The notes beneath the pieces are model-generated. The model saw only the letters and a list, made by a program, of their open reading frames with translations. It was not told the origin of the DNA and did not search any database. This document shows positions 17,078-25,598 of a stretch of DNA of 27,259 nt, one piece after another. Source of the DNA: Mesostigma viride (lineage: Eukaryota; Streptophyta; Mesostigmatophyceae; Mesostigmatales; Mesostigmataceae); NCBI GenBank assembly GCA_009746045.1, contig RPFO01000734.1, forward strand, positions 1 through 27,259, given 5' to 3'. How positions within the stretch are numbered: the first letter of the stretch is position 1; every line of letters starts with the position of its first letter. Made by a program: the position numbers and the translations under genes.

Positions 17078-17773
17078 AGTTAACGCCAAGCGCATTGGCG
17101 TGATCCTGATTCGGCATATCTCTGCGATTCCAGCGGCACCGGAACGAGTTCATTCCGACAAGTATCAAGAAAGTTATGGCGTTCCGACTTCCCGGTCGCG
17201 CGCGAGCGCGAGCCGGCTGTTCTTCTAAGTCGGACGTGAATATTTGCCGACGACATATGGGGTCGACAGTAATTCCTGGGCTGACAGGAATTAGGTGCTG
17301 TACCTACGACGGTATTGGATTAATACGTCGTACGCAGGAAATAGGAACCTTAACCTGTGGTCTGTTGGTACCGCAGGCTTAGTCCTGGACTTCTAGGTGC
17401 AGATGCAATAGTCACTGTGGACTGTGCTCTGTGGTCACTGTGCCTGTATGGCAGACCTACTGTATAGGAGCTGGGCGCTGTACAGGTAGTGAATACTGTA
17501 CCGGGGGTGTTATTACTGAGCAGGCCTCCTAGGCTGCTCAGGACTAGCAAGCACAGTGCACAAGTATATAAACAATAGGCCAGTGCCAAATGGGCATCTC
17601 TTGCGAGCCCGCCTCACGTGTTGTGCCTTGACTTGGCAAGCGCGTGTACAAGCCTCAAGTGTGTGAGCGCTGTAACATTATCCGATTTTAACAAAGCTCC
17701 GTTTCCAACCATATTCACACATTGCTGCATTGCAACCATATCCTTCACATTGCGTTTGCTAAGAACGTTAACT
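17078..17773 (+). repeat. 5' LTR of element 2
   Basis: The ends AGTTAACG...CGTTAACT are perfect 8-bp inverted repeats, not TG...CA. A TATA box TATATAAA lies at 17565-17572. Hairpins include 17083-17101 (7 bp), 17271-17292 (AATTCCT/AGGAATT), 17305-17332 (TACGAC and GTATT arms) and 17517-17540 (TGAGCAG/CTGCTCA). Confidence 0.95.
17565..17572 (+). promoter_or_regulatory. TATA box of element 2 LTR promoter
   Basis: TATATAAA in the context ACAAGTATATAAACAATAG is placed about 200 bp before the LTR end. Transcription would start near 17595-17605 and define the R region. It is conserved in the 3' LTR. Confidence 0.6.
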
Positions 17774-17866
17774 CAAATTACAACCAGTCTCAGCGGAACG
17801 GCCAGGAGGGTCGTTGCCGGTTGCGGTGTGCAGCGTTGACGACGCGAGGAGCTCGTCCGGTGGTGA

Positions 17867-18783
17867 ATGGTGCAGGAAGAACAACGGCAGCAGGATTTCC
17901 GGTTTCGGCAGTCTGCTGGGGGTTCGATTTCGCCTGAATTGCGTCGTGTCGTTCGGGATCTATCTTTATTGCTTGCAGATCGTCCGCCTGTTAATCGCAG
18001 CTTCGTGCAATTCGTCGACGACCAGGTCGAAGATTGGGAGCGAATTCTGCGGCACGTACAAACCATCGTCATTCCGGAGCACCGGAGCATCGACGACCTC
18101 GAGCAGGAGCTTCACGGTTTGGTCGGCATCCAGACGGTGATTACAGCAGTAGCTGAGCGAGTGCGGCGGAGTTGGCGGCAAGGCGAGGCGAGGTTGCGGA
18201 GGCAGCTGGCGCAGGGCGACACGAGTTTGTACCGACAGCAGCGGGTGCGGGTGTACCACGTACTTTCGCAGGCGTCATCGGCGACGAGGGTGTTGCAGCG
18301 GGGCCAGTTAGGCGTGAACGACGCGGAGCGGAGCATCACAGGCGGCTTGCAGAGGTCGGGGCGACAGCGGAAGCCATCACCGGAGGACAGCGCGCACAAG
18401 AGTCGGCAGGTTTCCGGAGCGAGTAAGAGTTCCTTTTCAGGAACTGCCCCCCCCTTCGCGTTCGTGTGACGCGTTGGGAAGAGTTTGCACCTCTTGGGTA
18501 CGATAGTGACCTTGAGGTGGGAGCAGGGGGTGTCGCTGGGCTAGGCGACGAGACACTTGGCGACCACGAGGTGCCAAGATACAATCCGCGGGGTGCCAAC
18601 GACGGGTTGTCACCTGTCTACTATACCAACGGTGACGATTCAGTCATCGCGGGCCGACAGCGGGTCGACGACGGCGCAGCGGGTAGCAGGGTGCCAGAGC
18701 TGATTGTGGTGAGCGACAGCGACGACGACAGCGACAAGGAGAACCAGGACGCGCCTGGGGCCAGCCGTGGTGGTCTTGCCTGA
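17867..18783 (+). CDS. Element 2 extra ORF upstream of gag (one frame break)
   Basis: The ATG at 17867 opens 200 codons of Gln/Arg-rich, strongly helical protein (FRFRQSAGGS, RSFVQFVDDQVEDWERIL, RRSWRQGEARLRRQLAQ). The frame then reaches an 8-C run at 18447-18454. One missing base there joins it to the frame at 18466 (TRWEEFAPLGYDSDLEVGAG), which ends with an acidic tail VSDSDDDSDKENQ and a TGA at 18781. No domain is recognised. Copia elements usually have no ORF before gag. About 100 bp with stops in the gag frame separate it from the gag ATG, so it looks like a separate product. Element 1 has a comparable low-complexity N-terminal region with an acidic patch. Confidence 0.55.
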
Positions 18784-18885
18784 GTGGTAACACTTGGCAC
18801 TTTCCTTTCTTGTTCAGTAGCTTATATTGCTTTAATTGCTGCTTGGCCACTTGGCTGGCTGTAGCAGATCTGAACAGAGGCCATC

Positions 18886-20061
18886 ATGGAGGATGGAGCT
18901 ATCAACCAACAAGCGGGCTTTATGGGCTTCGCGCGGCGCGGCGCTGGGATGGATGGACGCGATGGACGCGGTGGACGCGATGGACGCGGGGACGGCCAGG
19001 CGCTGGGAGACCAGGCTGAGGTGCCAGATAATCAGAGCCAAGGATCGCAGGGCGGTCAGAACGCGCCAGCCGCAGATCAAGCGGCGCCTAAGCGACCAAC
19101 GTGGCTGAGGGGTACGCGGTGCTAGGCCAGTTTCAGTCCATCAAGGACAATTGGCAGCCCCGGGATGCTGAGAGGATGTTAGAGGACATGAACTTGTACA
19201 CGGAGATATACAACGGTGACAAGCTTCGCATCCTGGCGTCTAGTGCCTACATACGGCAGTCGGCGAGGCGGCTGTTCAAGTTTGTTCGGGAGCGACACGC
19301 GGCGGGGGACACCTGGGCGGCGTTTATGACGCGACTCAGGTGTTCCTGAGTGACAAGAGGACCATAGATGGGTCCCACCTGAAGCAAGAATACCTGGACT
19401 ACAAGCCCATCAAGGGGCAGCTAGTGGTCCACGCCTTTGAAGACTTCGTCAAGCTGAGGGAGGACGCCATGGCCAAGGGCTTCTTCGTCGCAGATCGGAT
19501 GGCCATGGGCGACTTTCTCAAGTCGCTGCAGCTGGATCCGGTCACCATGGATAATGTGACCATCCACATGCGACAGGTCCATGGCTGGGCAGCCATGACG
19601 GACCAGTTGTATGAGTGTTTCAGCGGCAAGTACGTGGGTGGTAAGCGCCCTCGTCAGGTGATGAGGAGGCCACTGAACCCACGGTTAAGTCCATGAGGGG
19701 ATCGGGCCACGGGGGCCCAGCGCCCTCGAGAGGGCCTGAGACCTCTTCAAGGGGTCGAGGAAGGTCCAGGAGGGGGCGTGACAGAAGGGCTGGACGGGGG
19801 ACCCCGCCGAAGTCGGGACATCCACAGTCCCAGTTTGACTTCAAGAGGGTGGGTGGTCCTCCCAAGGCTGGGCCCAGCAGTGGGACCTCACGGGACATCA
19901 GTCAGGTGGAATGTTATTTCTGCCAGGGGAAGGGTCACTTCAGGAATGAGTGTCCCTCGTACCTGAGGCAGGAAGGTCAGAGCAAGCCAGCTCAGGGTGG
20001 CAGCAAGGACAAGGCTGGTCCATCCCAGGACAAGGGCAAGGGCAAGGCTGCTGATCATTGA
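18886..20061 (+). pseudogene. Element 2 gag (three frame breaks)
   Basis: The ATG at 18886 starts MEDGAINQQAGFMGFARRGA, followed by DGRDGRGGRDGRG repeats. The frame steps at GGGG 19109-19112 to YAVLGQFQSIKDNWQPRD, at TTT 19323-19325 to ATQVFLSDKRTIDGSHLKQ, and at CCC 19648-19650 to SGDEEATEPTVKSMRGSG. All are single missing bases at homopolymers. The middle is helical retrotransposon Gag, comparable to element 1 (WAAF and FLKSLQLD against VWEAFMKEL and FLEKLKLD). The C-terminal part is Arg/Gly-rich with one canonical zinc knuckle, CYFCQGKGHFRNEC (CX2CX4HX4C). It ends at TGA 20059-20061, in the same frame as pol. Confidence 0.75.
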
Positions 20062-20068
20062 CTTGAGC
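20056..20068 (+). promoter_or_regulatory. In-frame UGA between gag and pol, candidate readthrough site
   Basis: Gag ends CAT-TGA-CTT-GAG and the same frame stays open through pol without another stop. UGA followed by CUU G is close to the leaky UGA CUA G context known from readthrough genes. The first ATG in pol lies about 150 bases on, at 20209. Readthrough at low frequency would set the Gag:Pol ratio. A simple mutation of a sense codon is the alternative. Confidence 0.45.
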
Positions 20069-23000
20069 CTGCACACATCCCTGAACCCTGGAGGGTGCCC
20101 CCAGGGGTGTGTAATGAAGCTGCTAGTGACAGCAGTGAGGGGCAGCCCCATGCTCTAGTGAAAGAGCCTATTGGACACGATGGGGCAAGCTTGGTTACCA
20201 CAGAGAGTATGCCAGCTGTAGCTGCAGTGGTTACTCGCCAACGTGCCCGCCATGGCGGTGCTGAGCCTGAGGTAGGACCTGGTGATGTGGACCCAGGTGG
20301 ATCTCAGAAGCATTCTGACCGTGCAGGACTGGCACAGGATGGTCAGGATGAGGATAGGGCTGGAGACAGTCTGACAGGCACGACCCTGGTGCCTCCTGTA
20401 CATAAGGGATCTGTACATACCTTGAGTGCTAATAATGACAATAAAAGGTTTTCTCTCTTGTATGACATTGCCTCAAGGTTGCATACCATGTTTGGCCATG
20501 CAGCTCAGTCTTTGCAAGTTGCTAGACGGCTGGGAGGAAGTGAGTTGTACTCCATCTGCCAACAGGTTGCTCAAGCTTGCAAGTGCAGGCTAGTTGCTAG
20601 AAAGCCCAAGCAGTCTCATGCCAGGACTCCTATTTTGCAGCCAGGCCATGTGCAGGTAGATATTCAGAGAATCAGGGGTTTGAAGCTGCTGGTGGCAGTG
20701 GACAGATATACCAAGTACAAGACCCTAGAGATCCTGCCTGACATGGAGAAGCCTACATTGATTGCTGCTCTGAAGTTGACAAGGAGCAGGTACCCTGGGT
20801 TGGAGTTGTTGCAGTGTGACATTCAGTTTGAGTGCTGTGAGAACCTGCCAGAGTTTCCAGAGTTGCTGATTACACCCAGGGAGAGCCACGGCCAGCAAGG
20901 GGTGGTGGAGAGAGCCATCCAAGAGATCAAGACTGTGCTGCTGGTGGAGAGGATTCCAAGGACGTCATCTGCCATTGTGACATCTGCATGGCTACGTTCT
21001 GTGGAGGACAGGCTGAACCTGAGGACTCCCATGTTCTTTGGTGACATTGCCATCAATCCTCTTATGCTGCATACCAGGATGCTGCCAGCTGATGCTGAGC
21101 AGGCATGGAAGGAGAAGCTAGAGGCCAAGTTCCTCAAGCTGAGGCAGAAAGACAAGGGCTGGAGTGTCCTAGAACCTAACGTTGGACAACAGGTTGTTGT
21201 GTGGAAGGAACCAAGCTTTCCAGGGAAACGTGGCAGCTGGCATGATGGGGTGGTGACCCGAGTAGAAGCCGCTGGCCATAAGTGCTGGGTGGCCATTGAT
21301 GGCTCCCAAGCAGTGCACCGTCTGTCCTGGTCAAAGATCCGTCCCCGGGGAGGTAATCAAGGAGACCTCTTCCAGGTGCCCGCTGGTGTACAAGGCGGGG
21401 GTGACGTGGAGCTTCCTGATCAGGGTGCTACAGCTGTATCGAGCCCTCAGGGTGACCCTGGCCCGGCCCCTGGGGTACCTTCACATACGGTGGTTGGGCA
21501 AGCAGGCGGACAGGCTGCACCTCCGGAACGGCCCGACACCAGGCCTAGGGGTGTGCGTCTATCAGATATTGTACAGGCTTTGCAAAGAGCCAAGAAGGAG
21601 CCTAAGGTGTCCAAGCTTGTCCAGTTGGATGAACCTGAGGTAGCTGCCATGGAGATAGATACCAATGCACAGGTTTCTGTCATGGGACCTCAGCATACAG
21701 GAGAACTGCTGGTCGGAGAACCAAGTTGCCCCTGGGTGTCTGATTTCAGTGGTAGGACGCATCTAAGGGTGTTGGGAGAGGTTACTGCCCCTGTCATGGG
21801 TGTGGATGTGACCTTCCTTGTCCTAGAGGACTATGATGGCCCTGTGATTTTGGGTCAGAATTTTCTGGGCAATCCTGGGATTTCTATCAGAGCTACAGCT
21901 CTGAGAAGAGATGGCTGGGGGATGATTCCCCTAGAAAATTTCAGGACAACATTTCCAGTCAGGTGCAGGGCCAAGCCGGTCAAGGGTGTAAAATGGGATG
22001 AAGGGGAGGTGCCCCCAGCGGCCAGTTTGGTGATTCCAGCTGTGTTGCACCCCAGCAGTATTGGCATAACTCACAGGAGCCTTGCTGCACACTCTCCTTT
22101 GACATATGACCAGCTGGTCCAAGAGATGAGCTCGCCTACTTTGTTTGAGGCTTGGAAGCTCGCCTTCTCCAAGGCATTGGAGGAGTGGTTGCAGTTTGAG
22201 TGTGCTGCACCAACAGACAGACGTCCCCCAGCATCAAGGAAGCTTGCTTTGAGATTTGTGCTGAAGAGGAAGGTTGTGGATGAGGTATCAGTGCCCCATG
22301 TCAGGCCTGTCCTGAATGAGTATCACGGCACGGGGAGTCTGCCAGGAGAGGAGCTATACACGCCAGGGATGCTACACGACACATGGAGAATTTTGCTATG
22401 TCTCTACGTGGGGTTGCTGAACAGGGGAGCAGCTATGTCATCAGTGCTGCTGGACTTCAAGAGGGCATTTTTAAAATCTGATCCAGAAGTGGCCAGGAGG
22501 GTGTGGAAGCAGGATGAGCCTTACTGTGTTGAGGTGCCTGCCATCTGGAAGCTGGAGCTGCATCAACAATTCCTGGTTATTCTGAAGGGCCTGGAAGGAC
22601 TCAGGTCGAGCCCAATCATCTGGAGACTCACGCTGCAGGAAGCTCTGATCAGTGAGTGTGGCTTGAGAGTGTCTTCAGTTGATCCCTGTTTGCTGCTGGC
22701 CCAATGGGAGGGTCTGCCAGTGTATGCTAGTTTGCATGGAGATGATCTGCATTTGCTAGCCCCCACGACCTGGCTGAAGAAGTTTATTCCTGTCATCAGT
22801 GGCAAGTTTTCACTGGGCAAGGAGCTGTGGCAGGAGCCCAACAAGCCTGTAGTGTTCTGTGGAATGCAGGCTACCCTGTTCAGGAGGGACGGGGAGTGGA
22901 GTATCAGGCTTCAGGCTGGAGGAGATTATAAACAGACCATTGTGAAGGCCTTGCCAGAGAAGATCACCCAGGCTGCAGGACCTGAGTTGAGAGGCATGTG

Positions 23001-23652
23001 GGCCTGGTTTGCCAGCATCTGTGGTCCGTCTTTGATGGTCCATAGCAGAATGCCTGATGAGGTGCTTGAGGATGAGAAGCCTCGAGTCATAGCCCGGTTG
23101 GTGGAGAGTACCCCTGATCTGATTTTGTCTGGGATTGACTTTGCCCAGCCTATCACCTTGGAGATCTTTGTTGACAGTTCCATGGATGCTCGCCAGGTTA
23201 CCAAGGTCAGGGGGAGATCTGCTGCTCTGTTTGCTTTTTATCAGAGCAGGGCAAGTTTGTTCAGCTGGTACAGCAGACTGCAGAAGAGGGTCTGTATCAG
23301 TTCAGATGTGGCAGAATGCAGGGCCATATGCGAGGGGATCCAGTCCAGCCTGTACATAAAGGAGTTAATGCTGGAGCTGGCTTCAGTTACCCCTTGGACC
23401 TTGCAGATGGAGACGTTGTTGCTAACAGACAGCATGGGTATGGTCCAGTTTGTTCACAAGCAGCTGGCCAGGAGCCGGGACCTGGATTATTTGTTGCTGA
23501 AGGAGTTGGCCAGTTTGGTTGACTTGAAGCATATCCCTGGCGAGGAGAACCCTGCTGATGCATTGACAAAGCTGCCACACAAGGCCCCAGCCCAGTACAA
23601 TGTACTGAGGAAGCTCATGAATGCTGACTGTCAAGTCGGTCTATCTGTCTAA
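20062..23652 (+). CDS. Element 2 Pol: integrase, protease, RT, RNase H
   Basis: The open frame runs from the TGA to a TAA at 23650. Residues below count from the GTG at 20095, which is not a likely start. Integrase has LHTMFGH (H130, H135), a shortened ACKC in place of CX2C, and D189, D242, E272 (29 residues between the last two, as in element 1). It ends in a GSWHDGVVTRVEAAG SH3-like tail. Protease comes next, with EIDTNAQVSVM (D522) and VILGQNFL. RT has ELYTPGM, LDFKRAFLK (D787), GLEGLRSSPIIW and LHGDDLHLL (D883, D884). RNase H has FVDSSMDARQ, WYSRLQKRVCISSDVAECRA, LLTDSMGM and ENPADALTK. The frame is unbroken over 3.6 kb and looks functional. Confidence 0.93.
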   Translation, partial: LEPAHIPEPWRVPPGVCNEAASDSSEGQPHALVKEPIGHDGASLVTTESMPAVAAVVTRQRARHGGAEPEVGPGDVDPGGSQKHSDRAGLAQDGQDEDRAGDSLTGTTLVPPVHKGSVHTLSANNDNKRFSLLYDIASRLHTMFGHAAQSLQVARRLGGSELYSICQQVAQACKCRLVARKPKQSHARTPILQPGHVQVDIQRIRGLKLLVAVDRYTKYKTLEILPDMEKPTLIAALKLTRSRYPGLELLQCDIQFECCENLPEFPELLITPRESHGQQGVVERAIQEIKTVLLVERIPRTSSAIVTSAWLRSVEDRLNLRTPMFFGDIAINPLMLHTRMLPADAEQAWKEKLEAKFLKLRQKDKGWSVLEPNVGQQVVVWKEPSFPGKRGSWHDGVVTRVEAAGHKCWVAIDGSQAVHRLSWSKIRPRGGNQGDLFQVPAGVQGGGDVELPDQGATAVSSPQGDPGPAPGVPSHTVVGQAGGQAAPPERPDTRPRGVRLSDIVQALQRAKKEPKVSKLVQLDEPEVAAMEIDTNAQVSVMGPQHTGELLVGEPSCPWVSDFSGRTHLRVLGEVTAPVMGVDVTFLVLEDYDGPVILGQNFLGNPGISIRATALRRDGWGMIPLENFRTTFPVRCRAKPVKGVKWDEGEVPPAASLVIPAVLHPSSIGITHRSLAAHSPLTYDQLVQEMSSPTLFEAWKLAFSKALEEWLQFECAAPTDRRPPASRKLALRFVLKRKVVDEVSVPHVRPVLNEYHGTGSLPGEELYTPGMLHDTWRILLCLYVGLLNRGAAMSSVLLDFKRAFLKSDPEVARRVWKQDEPYCVEVPAIWKLELHQQFLVILKGLEGLRSSPIIWRLTLQEALISECGLRVSSVDPCLLLAQWEGLPVYASLHGDDLHLLAPTTWLKKFIPVISGKFSLGKELWQEPNKPVVFCGMQATLFRRDGEWSIRLQAGGDYKQTIVKALPEKITQAAGPELRGMWAWFASICGPSLMVHSRMPDEVLEDEKPRVIARLVESTPDLILSGIDFAQPITLEIFVDSSMDARQVTKVRGRSAALFAFYQSRASLFSWYSRLQKRVCISSDVAECRAICEGIQSSLYIKELMLELASVTPWTLQMETLLLTDSMGMVQFVHKQLARSRDLDYLLLKELASLVDLKHIPGEENPADALTKLPHKAPAQYNVLRKLMNADCQVGLSV

Positions 23653-24399
23653 AAGCTGAGAGCTGGGTGCTTAAGTCTCTGGATATCAGGCTGGGAGCTT
23701 GATTGTACATAATCCTGAGCACACCTTGAGGGGTGAGACATGTCTCTGGTGTGGGAATGTCTGACATTGTCTCTGATGGAGAGATGTCTATCTGGGGTTT
23801 TCATCTCAGTCTGAGGTTTCCCCAGATCTGTGGTTTGTGGGCGGGGTTCGATTCCCTGGTGCCGTCTTAAGGCGGAGTTTCACGGACTGGCTGACCCATC
23901 CACCATGCTGGTGAGGTGGCGACAGGTCCCCTGATTTTCCACGGTTGGAACGAGTATGGGAGCTTGTGTTTTGCATGTGCTTCGCGTAGATGTTGTGTCT
24001 GGTTCGATAAGGGGCAGCAGACCGGCGCCGACTCCCGTCTGGGGGTCAGCAATGTTTTCTGATGAGCTGTTGTGGGTGATCTGTGGGGTTTCGCCTAAGG
24101 TCCTGAAGGTTGTACATACTTCTCAAGTTCTTAGCTGAACACCTATGGGCTGCCACAGTTGGCCAACCTCTTGTACATGGGTAACACAACGAGCCTCCCG
24201 TGAAGGGATAGGGACTCATTGTAATTTGTTTGTGCTCCTGAGCCAGTATGGGTGCTATGTACATATAATAAGGAATCCAAGCTGACTGTCATGCCCAGCG
24301 GGTTGTGACTTGTAGTCGGGGAGGATATCCAGTACCCATTGTGTGTGTTTGTATGTAGACTTGTGTGAGCTGCTACAGCTCAAGAAAAGAAAGGATTGG
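23653..24399 (+). other. 3' untranslated region of element 2
   Basis: There is no ORF of note between the RNase H stop and the 3' LTR. A tRNA T-arm-like sequence (5-bp stem, loop TTCGATT) stands at 23842-23858, but no matching acceptor or D arm is found. No GCAGGT-loop hairpin is present here, unlike element 1. Confidence 0.6.
24382..24399 (+). promoter_or_regulatory. Polypurine tract of element 2
   Basis: AAGAAAAGAAAGGATTGG directly abuts the 3' LTR and is purine-only except for two T. This is the expected plus-strand priming site. Confidence 0.7.
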
Positions 24400-25095
24400 A
24401 GTTAACGCCAAGCGCATTGGCGTGATCCTGATTCGGCATATCTCTGCGATTCCAGCGGCACCGGAACGAGTTCATTCCGACAAGTATCAAGAAAGTTATG
24501 GCGTTCCGACTTCCCGGTCGCGCGCGAGCGCGAGCCGGCTGTTCTTCTAAGTCGGACGTGAATATTTGCCGACGACATATGGGGTCGACAGTAATTCCTG
24601 GGCTGACAGGAATTAGGTGCTGTACCTACGACGGTATTGGATTAATACGTCGTACGCAGGAAATAGGAACCTTAACCTGTGGTCTGTTGGTACCGCAGGC
24701 TTAGTCCTGGACTTCTAGGTGCAGATGCAATAGTCACTGTGGACTGTGCTCTGTGGTCACTGTGCCTGTATGGCAGACCTACTGTATAGGAGCTGGGCGC
24801 TGTACAGGTAGTGAATACTGTACCGGGGGTGTTATTACTGAGCAGGCCTCCTAGGCTGCTCAGGACTAGCAAGCACAGTGCACAAGTATATAAACAATAG
24901 GCCAGTGCCAAATGGGCATCTCTTGCGAGCCCGCCTCACGTGTTGTGCCTTGACTTGGCAAGCGCGTGTACAAGCCTCAAGTGTGTGAGCGCTGTAACAT
25001 TATCCGATTTTAACAAAGCTCCGTTTCCAACCATATTCACACATTGCTGCATTGCAACCATATCCTTCACATTGCGTTTGCTAGGAACGTTAACT
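24400..25095 (+). repeat. 3' LTR of element 2
   Basis: Copy of 17078-17773 at offset 7322, with a single substitution seen near its end. The TATA box recurs at 24887-24894. Confidence 0.95.
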
Positions 25096-25100
25096 CGGGC
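25096..25100. repeat. Target-site duplication CGGGC, right copy
   Basis: Exact repeat of 17073-17077. Host coding sequence resumes in frame at 25101. Confidence 0.9.
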
Positions 25101-25598
25101 TGCAACGGGCGGGCCGTCGTGTGCGACCGCTACGTGCGCGGCGGCTTCCCCGCGTGTGTGCTCGTCCATGGCGGACGGGACGTACGGGCCTGCGGTGGCG
25201 ACGCCGTGCCCTCTTACTTTGACGCGTCCGTGGTCGATGGCGACAGCGGCGCCGAGGTCGCCGTGGTCGCGCGGCTGCGCGGGTTTGTGGAGCAGCGCGC
25301 CGACAAGCACTTTGTTTTCTGCCGCGCCGTCGATGCCGCGGCCGGCCTGTGGCAGGTGGTGGATCCGGTCGAGGCCGTCTCCGCGCCCGCGACCGTCGTG
25401 GACGCGCTGCCTCACGCGTTGGTCTTGTGCGTCTACGACGTGCGCCCGGTTTCCCAGCCGGCCGAGCACGTGCTGCCGGAGAGCCCGCGCGTCGTGGCGC
25501 GGCCCCCTGGTAATCCGCGCAACGTGCCACCGGGCGATTGGTCAGCCGAGCCTCGCGTCGAGCACCCCGAGCCCCTCCCGCCGAGGACGAGGACATAG
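25101..25598 (+). pseudogene. USP-like deubiquitinase-like gene, continuation of first module
   Basis: The frame resumes with CNGRAVVCDRYVRGGFPACV, so the CX2C left at 17077 is completed (CAGC), followed by another Cys. Then come EVAVVARLRGFVEQRADKHF (His at 25308-25310), VFCRAVDAAAGLWQVVDP and HALVLCVYDVRP. This order (zinc ribbon, strand, His with a following aromatic, W..VDP, final strand) is the pattern of the C-terminal half of ubiquitin-specific proteases, with the usual GHY replaced by KHF. The frame meets TAG at 25596. One missing base in CCCC 25572-25575 would carry it into the next module. Function is inferred from motif layout only. Confidence 0.4.

Larger units (their letters stand above)
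17078..25095 (+). mobile_element. LTR retrotransposon, copia-like, element 2
   Basis: An 8.0-kb element has two 696-bp LTRs (17078-17773 and 24400-25095) that appear to differ at one base (17762 A, 25084 G), and 5-bp duplications CGGGC. The internal part holds an extra ORF, gag with a zinc knuckle, an in-frame TGA, then integrase, protease, RT and RNase H in one 1185-codon frame. It shares domain order and motif variants with element 1, but nucleotide and protein identity are low, so the two are separate families of one lineage. The near-identical LTRs and intact pol make it a candidate for recent activity. It sits inside the coding sequence of a host gene. Confidence 0.95.

Noticed and set aside
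23842-23858. tRNA T-arm-like sequence with loop TTCGATT in the element 2 3' UTR
   Set aside because: No matching acceptor strand, D arm or anticodon arm is found within tRNA distance upstream. At best it is a relic or chance B-box.
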